43,470 nt of DNA, from contig CAZABS010000003.1 of NCBI GenBank assembly GCA_964483635.1, positions 1 to 43,470 of the forward strand, written 5' to 3'. The translations under genes were made by a program, and so were the position numbers. The notes under the pieces were generated by a model. The model searched no databases, was not told where the DNA came from, and was given only the letters and a program-made list of their open reading frames with translations. The stretch comes from CAZABS01 sp964483635. Its GTDB lineage: Bacteria > Patescibacteriota > Minisyncoccia > Moranbacterales > UBA1568. How positions within the stretch are numbered: the stretch's first letter is position 1; the number at the start of each line of letters is the position of its first letter. Below are positions 7,752 to 15,851 of the stretch, piece by piece.

Positions 7752-8736
7752 CATAAAATTCCTGATACTCCCCGCTTTTGACGCGCTTCCACCAAGCCTC
7801 GTGCTCCTGGTACCAGGCGACGGTTTTCTTGAGACCATCTTCGAACGAAATCTGCGGCTCCCATCCGAGTTCGCGCTTGGCCTTGGAATAGTCAATCGCA
7901 TAGCGGACATCATGGCCTGGCCGATCTTTGACGTATTCAATCATATTTTCATCCTTCCCCAGAATTGCGAGGATACTTTTCACGACAGATAAATTGGTCC
8001 GCTCGTTCCCGCCGCCGAGACAGTAGGTGTCCCTGATTTTTCCATTTTGGAGTATCGACCAAATACCCCGGATATGATCCTCGACATGCACCCAGTCGCG
8101 CACCTGCAGCCCATCACCATAGAGAGGAATCTTTTTCCCCTCGAGAAGATTGGTAATCACCAGCGGGATAAATTTTTCCGGAAAGGCGAACGGTCCATAA
8201 TTATTGGAAGTATTCGAAATCGTGACCGGAAGTTTATATGTATGCGCGTAGGCGCGGACGAGATGGTCAGAGCTCGCTTTGGAAGCACTGTAGGGACTCC
8301 GTGGGTCATAGGGCGTCATCTCGGTAAAGGCTGGGGCGTCGGACGTGAGACTTCCGAATACCTCATCAGTCGAGACATGATGAAAACGAGTGCCTCCGTT
8401 CCGGCGAGCCGCTTCGAGAAGCTCGAATGTTCCCATCACATTTGTCTCAATAAAGGTCTTTGGTCCGAGAATCGAACGGTCTACATGCGATTCAGCTGCA
8501 AAATGCACAACCGCATCAATTTCGGGGAAGAGCGTATCAAGAAGGGCACGGTCAGTTATACCCCCCTTCACAAAACGAAAACGAGGATCATTGTTCCACA
8601 TCTCAAGACTTTCGAGATTCCCCGCATACGTCAGCGCATCCAGAACAACCATTTCAACATCGCTCGTTTCCTGAAGGATTAAATGAACAAAGTTTGAACC
8701 GATAAAACCCGCTCCTCCGGTAATCAAGAGCTTCAT
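7752..8736 (-). CDS. rfbB: dTDP-glucose 4,6-dehydratase, C-terminal end lost in gap
   Basis: The 328 visible residues form an extended short-chain dehydrogenase that converts dTDP-glucose to dTDP-4-dehydro-6-deoxyglucose using bound NAD+. The Rossmann motif GGAGFIGSN is at 7-15. The diagnostic STDEVFG carries the catalytic Asp-Glu pair, and YSASK gives the catalytic Tyr and Lys. The sequence ends within SGEYQEFY, near the normal C-terminus, so only about ten residues are likely missing. Its start overlaps the rfbC stop as ATGA. Confidence 0.95.
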
Positions 8737-9290
8737 ACGGTTTCTTGAAAAACAAAATCATGACCCATATCCGCGAGAAACGGGAATGCGAGATCCTTCG
8801 AGGAGACAATCGACTCTTCTCCTTTCCAATCAATCTGGAGTGTTGGATCGTCAAATCGAATACCACGCTCGTGTATTTTGGAATACACCGCGGTGCATTT
8901 ATATGAAAATATCGTTTCGTTTTCCAGCACTTCAAATCCATGAGCAAATCCACAGGGAATCCAAAATTGCTGAGGATGTTCTGCCGAGAGCTCGATCATC
9001 ACAAACTGACCGTAGGTGGGTGAACCGAATCGAATATCAACAGCCACATCGAGTACCCTGCCCCTCAGCACTTGAACGAGCTTTCCTTGGGCATGCGGTG
9101 AAATCTGATAGTGTAACCCCCGGATAACGCCTTTTTTTGAGCAAGAAATATTGTCTTGTACAAAATCCTGAAGACCCAGTCCGCGATATCGCTCCTGCTC
9201 ATACGCTTCGAAAAACTTTCCCCGTTCATCGTGAAAAACTTCTGGGGTAATAAGCAACGGACCAGAAATCGAAAAAGTTTTAGTTTCCAT
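8733..9290 (-). CDS. rfbC: dTDP-4-dehydrorhamnose 3,5-epimerase
   Basis: This 185-residue cupin epimerises C3 and C5 of dTDP-4-dehydro-6-deoxyglucose. Typical features include GVIRGLHYQ with the catalytic His, QGKLVQVLRGRVLDVAVDIR, and the IPCGFAHGFEVL segment. It is the first gene of the rhamnose operon. The -10 box is only 9 nt before the ATG, so the mRNA is probably leaderless. Together with rfbB and rfbD it indicates rhamnose on the cell surface. Confidence 0.96.
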   Translation of the reverse strand: METKTFSISGPLLITPEVFHDERGKFFEAYEQERYRGLGLQDFVQDNISCSKKGVIRGLHYQISPHAQGKLVQVLRGRVLDVAVDIRFGSPTYGQFVMIELSAEHPQQFWIPCGFAHGFEVLENETIFSYKCTAVYSKIHERGIRFDDPTLQIDWKGEESIVSSKDLAFPFLADMGHDFVFQETV

Positions 9291-9299
9291 AATACCTGC

Positions 9300-9308
9300 A
9301 TTATATCA
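9300..9308 (-). promoter_or_regulatory. Extended -10 promoter of the rhamnose operon (leaderless start)
   Basis: Minus strand TGATATAAT, an extended -10 with a perfect hexamer at 9300-9305. It ends 9 nt before the rfbC ATG, so transcription should start at or within about 3 nt of the start codon. The T-rich end of the khpA terminator supplies the only -35-like sequence (TTTTGC). Confidence 0.7.
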
Positions 9309-9324
9309 GTCCTTCCGAAGTAGC

Positions 9325-9346
9325 AAAAACCCCGCAACAAGCGGGG
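9325..9346 (-). terminator. Rho-independent terminator after khpA
   Basis: CCCCGC (9330-9335), a 5-nt loop and GCGGGG (9341-9346). On the minus strand the stem is followed directly by TTTTT. It lies 23 bp past the khpA stop and closes the mraZ-to-khpA operon. Confidence 0.85.
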
Positions 9347-9368
9347 CTTAAGAGACGGTAAGAGCAAC

Positions 9369-9764
9369 CTAGATCTTGATATCGTTCATGACATCATCGA
9401 GAGTGCGTGGCGCTGGTGTTGGAGTCTCAGAAAATGTCGGTGCTGTTGGCGGAACCATTTCTCCGACTCCTTCGGCTGTACCAGTTTCCTCACGGCGTCC
9501 TCGAGTTGAACCCTCTGGCTCGTTGATCTTGAGATTCACCCGAGCGTTATTCCTGGCACCAATCACTCGGAGAAGCGTCCGGAGTGCCTTGGCAGTCATT
9601 CCCTCACGTCCAATCACCATCCCCATATCTTCTGCGTGTACATCGAGCGTAATGAGAACGCCCATCTCATCTATCTTCCGATCTACTTTCACGGCTTCGG
9701 GATGATCCACGAGCATTTTCACAACATACTCAATGAATTCCTGGTCTCGCGCTGCGTCAGTCAT
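9369..9764 (-). CDS. khpA: KH-domain RNA-binding protein with a C-terminal tail (KhpA-like)
   Basis: Residues 1-82 form a single KH domain with the GREG (GxxG) RNA-binding loop in VIGREGMTAKALRTLL, as in KhpA/YlqC, a small RNA-binding protein linked to cell division and elongation control in Firmicutes. Typical KhpA is about 75-85 residues. Here roughly 50 further residues follow that are rich in Pro, Thr, Glu and Ala and probably disordered, ending in TLDDVMNDIKI. It is the last gene before the terminator of the mraZ operon, matching a role near division. A weak TGTAGAAT-type -10 upstream could add an internal promoter. Confidence 0.85.
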   Translation of the reverse strand: MTDAARDQEFIEYVVKMLVDHPEAVKVDRKIDEMGVLITLDVHAEDMGMVIGREGMTAKALRTLLRVIGARNNARVNLKINEPEGSTRGRREETGTAEGVGEMVPPTAPTFSETPTPAPRTLDDVMNDIKI

Positions 9765-9833
9765 AGCAGTGTGTCAACAAATTAAGGAGTTATCCCCCTC
9801 GTGCTCTATTCTACACGCGCCAAATTACTCGTG

Positions 9834-10769
9834 TCAACTGAGTTCAAGCGGTTTGTTCCCGCGCTGTAAAACGAGTCGTGACTTCCAAAAGAAATATCCA
9901 ACAATCGCCATCGTCAGAACCGGAGAGAGCCACTCCGGAACCGGAAGAGTAAACGCATGCATGAGCATGACTCCCGACAGAACCAAAATAGAATACATGG
10001 CTCCGTTTTTCAAAAAAACGTACTTCCGAATATGATGAATATTGGCAATGGTTATTTGACGAACAAATATGGCTCCGAGACCATTTCCCAAAAGAATGAG
10101 TGGCACTGAAAGCGTAAATGCGAAGGCACCGAGAACGCCATCTATCGAGAAACTTGTATCCACCGCTTCCAAATAGAACAACTTCCGAATATCAGAAACC
10201 TGGCTCGCTGCAACGGTTTTCCCTCCCAATCGTATCTCCCGCCGAAACCCCTGAATAATGAAAAAACACATCGCACCAGCCATAGCACCAAGTGTTAACT
10301 CTGGCGCCGAAAGAATAGTCAGGAGCACGATAAAACCAATAACGCCAGCTGCTATGCCATAAAACCATAACCCTCGATGATAGAAGTAACGCTCGAGCAT
10401 AAAACCCACTCGCTTCGGCTCAAGGAAAAACCAGTGTGAAAAAAGGAGAAACAAAAAAATACCACTTCCTATTAAGAGAATCGGGGCCGACGATTTCATT
10501 GCAAGGGCCACAGTGGGATCATTGGAAAAGGTAGCCGTAAATGCTGATAAAAAAGTAATCCCAGGTACCGTGAGCCAAACCACCAGCCATGGGAGCATTC
10601 CGCGCACAACAAATACTGCAAAAAACATTCCCCATGTCAGAAAAATTCTCCGGGAACGACGATGCATATTTGTAAGGGTCTCGGCATTGAGCACCGCATT
10701 ATCAACACCAGAAACCACTTCAAACAGCGCCAACCCTACAACGATGAGAATAATACTGATCCATTCCAT
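9834..10769 (-). CDS. DUF475 / TerC-like integral membrane protein
   Basis: A 311-residue polytopic membrane protein with about eight predicted helices. It carries the conserved FEVVSGVDNAVLNAE segment near 17-31 and a second acidic motif, EAVDTSFSIDGVLGAF, near 200-215, as in DUF475 relatives of TerC. In the wider TerC family such motifs are proposed to handle metal ions. The function of DUF475 is not established. It starts 9 bp after murF and belongs to the same operon, an unusual partner for division genes. Confidence 0.85.
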   Translation of the reverse strand: MEWISIILIVVGLALFEVVSGVDNAVLNAETLTNMHRRSRRIFLTWGMFFAVFVVRGMLPWLVVWLTVPGITFLSAFTATFSNDPTVALAMKSSAPILLIGSGIFLFLLFSHWFFLEPKRVGFMLERYFYHRGLWFYGIAAGVIGFIVLLTILSAPELTLGAMAGAMCFFIIQGFRREIRLGGKTVAASQVSDIRKLFYLEAVDTSFSIDGVLGAFAFTLSVPLILLGNGLGAIFVRQITIANIHHIRKYVFLKNGAMYSILVLSGVMLMHAFTLPVPEWLSPVLTMAIVGYFFWKSRLVLQRGNKPLELS

Positions 10770-10778
10770 AGAGCTATT

Positions 10779-12101
10779 TTAGACTGGCCACTCCGCGGGC
10801 GCGATAAAAGGTTTCGCTTGCCACGTGATACTTTGTCGCGGCAACCGGTCTCGATCCTTCTCAGGATATGCCAGGAGCGATTCTACGATTGTTTCCATGC
10901 GCAAGCCCTGAGAACCTTTTACTAAAACGAGATCACCCGTACGCACTATATTCGCCAATGACTCACATGCGAGAACAGGATCTTGAAACGAGTAAATGTA
11001 CTTCTCTGGAAAAGAAGTTCCTCGGAGGGCGTCAGCAAGATACCGCATGTAATATCCAACTCCGACAAACACCGTAGCCCCACTTCCAATCACCGCGTCC
11101 GCCAATTTCCGATGAGCGTCCACGGCACCCTCTCCAATTTCAAGCATATCTCCCAGAATCACTACCCGTCTTGGTGCAATGATTTCTTTCAGAACAGCCA
11201 GCGCTGCGCTCGTAGAGAGTGGAGAGGCATTGTAGGTATCATCGAGAATTCGCATATCTTGCCTTCCCGTTAGCAGCGTCAGTCGTCCTGGTAACGGACG
11301 GAAGGACATAAGTGCTTCGGCAATTTCCACCAGATTCATTTTAAACGCTACTCCGACGGCTGCTGCTGCCAAGACCGGCGAAACATGATGTTTCCCGATG
11401 GTTTCCGGGAGACGCACCGGCAGACTTGTCCCGCCATAACTGAGTTTAAAACTCAGGCCATCTATTCGACCCCCCTCCTGAAGCAGTTTCAAATGCTCCC
11501 CTTTTACATCCACATCACCCTGCAACCCATAGGTAATTACTTTTGCTTTCGTTCGCTCGCCCATTTTGACAACCCGCTCATCATCTCCATTGAGAATAGC
11601 GGTTCCAGCTTCAGTCAGTCCTGCAATCAAACGTCCTTTTTCCTTTGCAATTGCCCCCAACGTTCCAAAGTATGCGAGGTGACTTTCAGAAATATGTGTT
11701 ACCACGCCAAAATTGGGTGTCAGATGGGAGAGTAAATACTGCATATCTCCAGGGCGATCAATCCCGAGTTCCAACACTAAAATTTCGGGGAATTTTGGAT
11801 CTCGCACCAAGAGATGCCACAACGCTAATCCAAATCGACCGATCCACAGCCAAGGATTTCTCCCAGCGCTTGCCAATCCAAGAATCGTAAGAGGGACTCC
11901 GAGTTCGTTATTGTAATTCCCTTGGTTCTGGCGTACCCGCCACTCTCGCCCCAAAACAAGTGCGATCGCCTCCTTCGTCGAACTTTTTCCAACTGAACCA
12001 GTCACACCGACTACTTGTGGTGCATACTTCGCCAGAGTGAGGCGTGCCAAAAGCCACAACAATCGTTCAATAATTTTTCTCAATACATCAATCATGTTCA
12101 T
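10779..12101 (-). CDS. murF: UDP-N-acetylmuramoyl-tripeptide--D-alanyl-D-alanine ligase
   Basis: This 440-residue Mur ligase adds D-Ala-D-Ala to the UDP-MurNAc-tripeptide, the last cytoplasmic step of the peptide stem. The ATP loop GVTGSVGKSS is at 32-41. LNGDDERV, LDDTYNASPLS and the C-terminal VILGDMLEIGE follow in the order expected for MurF. The start overlaps the ftsI stop as ATGA. The N-terminal substrate domain is short compared with E. coli MurF: the P-loop appears at residue 32 rather than around 100. The other mur genes are not in the window. Confidence 0.93.
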   Translation of the reverse strand: MNMIDVLRKIIERLLWLLARLTLAKYAPQVVGVTGSVGKSSTKEAIALVLGREWRVRQNQGNYNNELGVPLTILGLASAGRNPWLWIGRFGLALWHLLVRDPKFPEILVLELGIDRPGDMQYLLSHLTPNFGVVTHISESHLAYFGTLGAIAKEKGRLIAGLTEAGTAILNGDDERVVKMGERTKAKVITYGLQGDVDVKGEHLKLLQEGGRIDGLSFKLSYGGTSLPVRLPETIGKHHVSPVLAAAAVGVAFKMNLVEIAEALMSFRPLPGRLTLLTGRQDMRILDDTYNASPLSTSAALAVLKEIIAPRRVVILGDMLEIGEGAVDAHRKLADAVIGSGATVFVGVGYYMRYLADALRGTSFPEKYIYSFQDPVLACESLANIVRTGDLVLVKGSQGLRMETIVESLLAYPEKDRDRLPRQSITWQAKPFIAPAEWPV

Positions 12102-13870
12102 TTTGTATTTTCCAAGAGAGTCGGCTGTACTTTACCATAGGACAACAAGAACTGCATAATTTTCCCAAAAAGTGGTGCTGCACTTGATTCAGCCCACTGG
12201 ACGTCTTTAGGATTGTCTACCTTCACCAAAACAACGTACTGAGGATCTTCGAGCGGTGCATAGCCAACAAAGGAACCAATCGTAAGATTTTCTTCATATC
12301 CTTTTCCATCGCTCTTGGCGACTTGAGCGGTTCCCGTCTTTCCTACCACCGTATACCCTGGCACATCCGCGCGCTTCCCATGGCCATTGACGACCACACT
12401 CCGGAGCATGGTGCCGACGAGTTTTGCCGTGTCACTCCTGACCACCTGCCGGACAGCATACGGAGTAATTTCTTCCTCTGTTCCATCCGCATGAATGAAA
12501 CGATCTACCAAGAGCGGCTTCATGAGCACACCACCATTGGCTAATGCGCCATAAGCCATAAGCATCTGAAGCGGGGTGACGGTTATCCCTTGCCCAAATG
12601 AAGCGGTATAAAACTGAATCGTTGCCTTTGGATTCGCCAAATTTTTGAGATTCCCGGCATGCTCAGCAGGCAAACGAATCCCTGTTTTTGATCCAAATCC
12701 GAATTGTTCAAGCCGCTCCCGAAACCGCACATTCCCTACCAATTTTTCGACGTACATCACTCCCGTATTGATTGACTCTTCGAGCACGCGCGTCATCGAG
12801 CTCCGTCCGTACACCTTATCCTCAGCGTTCCGGATGGAGTATCCAGCCTCGACTACCACTCCGGTATCAACATACTCCGTCCCCGGATTTACCTTCCCCT
12901 CTTCGATGCCGATAGCCATGGTAATTGGTTTCATGACGGATCCTGGTTCAAAGGGTATTGAAATAACCGGATTCATAAACTGCGAGAGATCCTCTACCGT
13001 ACCATATTCATTTGGATTGAAATGCGGTAACGCTGACAATGCTCGTATCTTCCCTGTTTTTGGCTCAAGGACAATTGCTGAAACTTGGTCTGCTGAATGT
13101 TTTTCTTTCGCTTCAGCAAGTATTCTCTCAATTTCATACTGAATCACTCGATCAATCGAAAGCACGACGCTCTTCCCATGTTCCGCGGCAACTTCATGTC
13201 GATCAGAAAGCGGGATCCAGCGACCAGCCGCATCCTTTTCTTGAGAAAGCGTACCGTCGCGTCCACGAAGCTCGCCGTTATAGCTCGCCTCGATACCGTA
13301 AATCCCATTCGCACCATCTTCTGAAGGTCCTACAAATCCAATAATTTTTGAAGCAAGCTCATTCGCTGGATAATATCGGTACGTTTCCGGGAGAAAATGA
13401 ACCCCCGGCAGATGGAGCTCCTCCACCCGAGCTACCTCTTCAGACGTCAAACGTCGTTGAATCACCTCAAACGGATCATCACGGCGCTGCTCAATGCGTT
13501 TCAAAACATCTGATTCCGGTACCCCTAATACAGCACTAAGAAGGACTGCTGTTTGTTTTGGATCAAGAATATCCCGCGGAACAATATATACCGTCTGATA
13601 TTCCCGATTGACGGCAAGCGGAATGAGACTCGAACCATCGTGGCCATAAATATTCCCTCGATCCGCCAGCAAGGCTCGCGAAAGGGAATGCTGATTCTGA
13701 GCCAGAGCCACCCAATACTCTCCTCGATTAACTTGGAGATGAAACAATCTCGCCCAAAGAAAAAAAGCCACCAAGATCACTGCGTATCGCAAAACGAGAA
13801 GGCGGAAATTCCTCTTGGGTGATGCGGACTTTGCGCGGCCGCTCCTCGATGTATGAACGGTCTCTCGCAT
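12098..13870 (-). CDS. ftsI: Septal penicillin-binding protein (FtsI/PBP3)
   Basis: A class B transpeptidase acting at the septum. After a basic cytoplasmic tail and one membrane segment at about 27-47 come the dimerisation domain (ADRGNIYGHDG) and the transpeptidase domain. Numbered from a TTG three codons upstream, its motifs are SVMK (314-317), SIN (369-371) and KTG (513-515). I prefer the ATG at 13870 (590 aa), 12 bp after ftsL. Position between ftsL and murF separates it from PBP2. No PASTA domains are seen. It shares the operon promoter in front of mraZ. Confidence 0.94.
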   Translation of the reverse strand: MRETVHTSRSGRAKSASPKRNFRLLVLRYAVILVAFFLWARLFHLQVNRGEYWVALAQNQHSLSRALLADRGNIYGHDGSSLIPLAVNREYQTVYIVPRDILDPKQTAVLLSAVLGVPESDVLKRIEQRRDDPFEVIQRRLTSEEVARVEELHLPGVHFLPETYRYYPANELASKIIGFVGPSEDGANGIYGIEASYNGELRGRDGTLSQEKDAAGRWIPLSDRHEVAAEHGKSVVLSIDRVIQYEIERILAEAKEKHSADQVSAIVLEPKTGKIRALSALPHFNPNEYGTVEDLSQFMNPVISIPFEPGSVMKPITMAIGIEEGKVNPGTEYVDTGVVVEAGYSIRNAEDKVYGRSSMTRVLEESINTGVMYVEKLVGNVRFRERLEQFGFGSKTGIRLPAEHAGNLKNLANPKATIQFYTASFGQGITVTPLQMLMAYGALANGGVLMKPLLVDRFIHADGTEEEITPYAVRQVVRSDTAKLVGTMLRSVVVNGHGKRADVPGYTVVGKTGTAQVAKSDGKGYEENLTIGSFVGYAPLEDPQYVVLVKVDNPKDVQWAESSAAPLFGKIMQFLLSYGKVQPTLLENTK

Positions 13871-13882
13871 ATGAAGCAAACA

Positions 13883-14266
13883 TTAACGGTAGGCAATCGG
13901 CGCTGATGGTGAAAGCAAGGTTGGTGATGCTTTTTCCATCCGAAGTTCAATACTCCCTGCCTCGACTCGCGCTAACGAACTCACCTCTGCTGCCTCGAGG
14001 CGCAAAACGACATTTTGTTTCTTCAAATCCTGAAGTTTCTTTTCGAGTGTGCGCATCTCGTACCCCTGTACCGCACTTCGATTCACTGAGTATAAATAGC
14101 TACCACCTGCGGCAAAAAGACAACAGAAAAACACGATAAATAGGGTATGTGCTGAACCTGAAAACGTAAGTTGCCATGCCTTTCGGCCAGCATATTTCTT
14201 CGTGATTGATTGCTGTGAAGTAAACGGTGTCATGAAAATGTGTATTTTTGTTTTTCGATCTAACAT
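13883..14266 (-). CDS. ftsL: FtsL-like divisome protein
   Basis: A 127-residue bitopic protein with a basic cytoplasmic N-terminus, one membrane helix at about 40-60 and a short coiled coil at about 66-92 (MRTLEKKLQDLKKQN). That is the FtsL/DivIC plan. Sequence conservation in this family is too weak for a firm call, and the position between rsmH and ftsI is the strongest support. It overlaps the end of rsmH by 7 bp; an alternative ATG at 14233 would remove the overlap. FtsL recruits and activates the septal synthase with FtsB and FtsQ. Confidence 0.78.
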   Translation of the reverse strand: MLDRKTKIHIFMTPFTSQQSITKKYAGRKAWQLTFSGSAHTLFIVFFCCLFAAGGSYLYSVNRSAVQGYEMRTLEKKLQDLKKQNVVLRLEAAEVSSLARVEAGSIELRMEKASPTLLSPSAPIAYR

Positions 14267-15198
14267 TTTTCGGCTACCCGAAGTTTGGCACTCCTTGCTC
14301 TTGGGTTCTTCCGAATTTCCTCGACGGTTGCCTCAATTGGTTTTTTGGTTATGAGGGTAATCACCGGATCTTCGAGATTTTTTTTGGACTGTCCCTGGAA
14401 AAAATGCTTCACCACTCTGTCTTCGCCTGAATGAAATGAAACGACCACAACTCTTCCACCCGACTTGAGACACCCTATGGCTTGAGGCAAAAAAACTTCG
14501 AGTGCTCGCTGTTCACCATTCACCGCTATCCGGAGCGCTTGAAACACTTGTGTTGCCGGGTGAATTTTTCCCCATGCCCGTCGCTTCGATACACTGTGTT
14601 TCACAATGGCAGCCAGCTCAGTCGTTCGCACAATCGGCTGTTTGGTTCTTTCAGCAATTATGGCTTTGGCCACTCGTTTAGCCTCCGGTTCATCACCGTA
14701 AATTTCAAAGAGTTCTGTAAGCTGTTCCTCTGACCATTCACGAAGAAGATCAGCAGCCTTCACTTTCTCTTTTGAATTCAGCCTCATATCAAGAGGTCCA
14801 TCGGCGAGAAAACTGAGTCCATACGCAGGATCTGCCAGCTGATCACTCGAAAGACCAAGATCAGCAACAATCGCATCCACGTGAGGAATCATTCGAGCAT
14901 CGAGCTCTCGTTCAAGCTGAGAAAAGCTTTCCTCAACGAGAATGAGTGACCCATCTGCAAGCGCTTGAGTGAGCAATGGATCGGAATGCGCATATTCACG
15001 AAACCTCGTATGCGCCACAACGTCCCAGTCAAAAGCAATCACTCGTCCGCCTGGCAGCACTCGTCTGAGAAGTGCCTCCGTGTATCCGCCCCCGCCGAGT
15101 GTAGCATCAACAACGGTCATCCCTGGCTTGAGTAGCAGTGCATCAAGCACTTCCGAAAGGAGCACGCTCACATGGACTGTGTGGAGTATTTTTTCCAT
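14260..15198 (-). CDS. rsmH: 16S rRNA (cytosine1402-N4)-methyltransferase RsmH
   Basis: This 312-residue methyltransferase modifies N4 of C1402 in the ribosomal P site. It contains HVSVLLSEVLDAL at the start, the SAM-binding DATLGGGGYTEALL, DAIVADLGLSSDQL, and the C-terminal NPRARSAKLRVAEK block, in family order. It follows mraZ by 17 bp, the near-universal arrangement at the head of the division and cell wall cluster. Confidence 0.96.
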   Translation of the reverse strand: MEKILHTVHVSVLLSEVLDALLLKPGMTVVDATLGGGGYTEALLRRVLPGGRVIAFDWDVVAHTRFREYAHSDPLLTQALADGSLILVEESFSQLERELDARMIPHVDAIVADLGLSSDQLADPAYGLSFLADGPLDMRLNSKEKVKAADLLREWSEEQLTELFEIYGDEPEAKRVAKAIIAERTKQPIVRTTELAAIVKHSVSKRRAWGKIHPATQVFQALRIAVNGEQRALEVFLPQAIGCLKSGGRVVVVSFHSGEDRVVKHFFQGQSKKNLEDPVITLITKKPIEATVEEIRKNPRARSAKLRVAEKC

Positions 15199-15215
15199 GT
15201 TGTTGAGGTACTGTC

Positions 15216-15650
15216 TTAGTAGACACCGAGTTTACCGAGCTCATTCGCAATGCGATCGGTATTTCTCGCTGCCACCGTCTTGTATTTCTTCCACACACTG
15301 GTATCCCAAATTTCCACTCGATTATAAAGACCGACTATCGTCACATCTTTCTTGAGACCAGCCGCCGTCTTGAGATATTCCGGAATGAGCACTCGTCCTT
15401 GACTATCAAGCTCGACATCACTCGCGCCTGCGAGAATCAAGCGAGTGAAACTTCGAGTTTCTTTTTCACCAATCGGCAACGTCCCAAGTTTTTCTGCGAG
15501 TTTTTCCCACACTGGAAGTGGATAGACAAACAACGAATGATCGAGACCACGGGTCACAACGACTCGACTCCCAAGCTCCACACGAAACTTTGCTGGAAGT
15601 GCCAGCCGCTTTTTCGGATCAATCGAATGTTCGTACTCGCCGATAAACAT
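15216..15650 (-). CDS. mraZ: Transcriptional regulator MraZ
   Basis: A 144-residue DNA-binding protein made of two AbrB/SpoVT-like halves. The hallmark MFIGEYEHSIDPKKRLALPAKFR begins the first half (about 1-60), and DVELDSQGRVLIPEYL begins the second (about 78-93). MraZ represses its own cluster by binding direct repeats upstream. I take the ATG at 15650 because it starts the family motif; a TTG four codons earlier is less likely. Three copies of AAATGTGG lie upstream (15697-15733) and are its probable targets. No clear Shine-Dalgarno sequence is seen. Confidence 0.96.
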   Translation of the reverse strand: MFIGEYEHSIDPKKRLALPAKFRVELGSRVVVTRGLDHSLFVYPLPVWEKLAEKLGTLPIGEKETRSFTRLILAGASDVELDSQGRVLIPEYLKTAAGLKKDVTIVGLYNRVEIWDTSVWKKYKTVAARNTDRIANELGKLGVY

Positions 15651-15666
15651 ATTGCGTGGCAAAAAC

Positions 15667-15720
15667 GAACAGAAATCTTGTTACTGGAGAAATTCACCAC
15701 ATTTCACCACATTTCTGTTC
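15667..15720. repeat. 10-bp perfect inverted repeat flanking two MraZ boxes
   Basis: GAACAGAAAT at 15667-15676 and its exact complement ATTTCTGTTC at 15711-15720, separated by 34 bp. The two proximal AAATGTGG boxes lie between or against the arms. In the mraZ transcript the arms could pair as a leader hairpin; as DNA they could be an operator. Confidence 0.75.
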
Positions 15721-15733
15721 CTACTCCACATTT
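15697..15733 (-). promoter_or_regulatory. Probable MraZ operator: three AAATGTGG boxes
   Basis: Three identical 8-mers, AAATGTGG on the minus strand, at 15726-15733, 15707-15714 and 15697-15704, spaced 19 and 10 bp. The two proximal ones extend to GTGGTGAA. Known MraZ sites are short GTGG-containing direct repeats spaced about one helical turn apart upstream of mraZ. The distal box overlaps the -10 hexamer, which suits autorepression. Binding itself is inferred. Confidence 0.75.
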
Positions 15734-15759
15734 TACGCCACTTGCTATTCCCCTGTCAA
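15730..15759 (-). promoter_or_regulatory. Promoter of the mraZ operon
   Basis: Minus strand TTGACA (15754-15759), an 18-bp spacer and TAAAAT (15730-15735). This is the best -35 in the window. The leader to mraZ is about 70 nt and carries the operator repeats. Confidence 0.8.
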
Positions 15760-15799
15760 CACACTGCTACACCGAGTTATCCACTCAGATACACGACAA

Positions 15800-15825
15800 A
15801 AAAACGGCTTTTTTAAGCCGTTTTT
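15800..15825 (-). terminator. Terminator after pepA (symmetrical)
   Basis: An 11-bp perfect stem, AAAAACGGCTT / AAGCCGTTTTT, with a TTTT loop (15800-15810, 15815-15825). It has A/T tracts on both sides and so could act in either direction. It lies 27 bp past the pepA stop and upstream of the mraZ promoter. Confidence 0.9.
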
Positions 15826-15851
15826 GGAAAGAATATCCTAACGCTCACACA

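Noticed and set aside
7585..7864. Reading frames joining rfbB, the S51 gene and others across the N gap
   Set aside because: The N run has arbitrary length, so any frame crossing it is an artefact; both genes were cut at the gap.
15774..15784. DnaA-box-like TTATCCACT near mraZ, and TTATCCACG on the minus strand near 35912
   Set aside because: Single 8-of-9 matches without clustering, AT-rich unwinding region or dnaA/dnaN neighbours; chance expectation is high.
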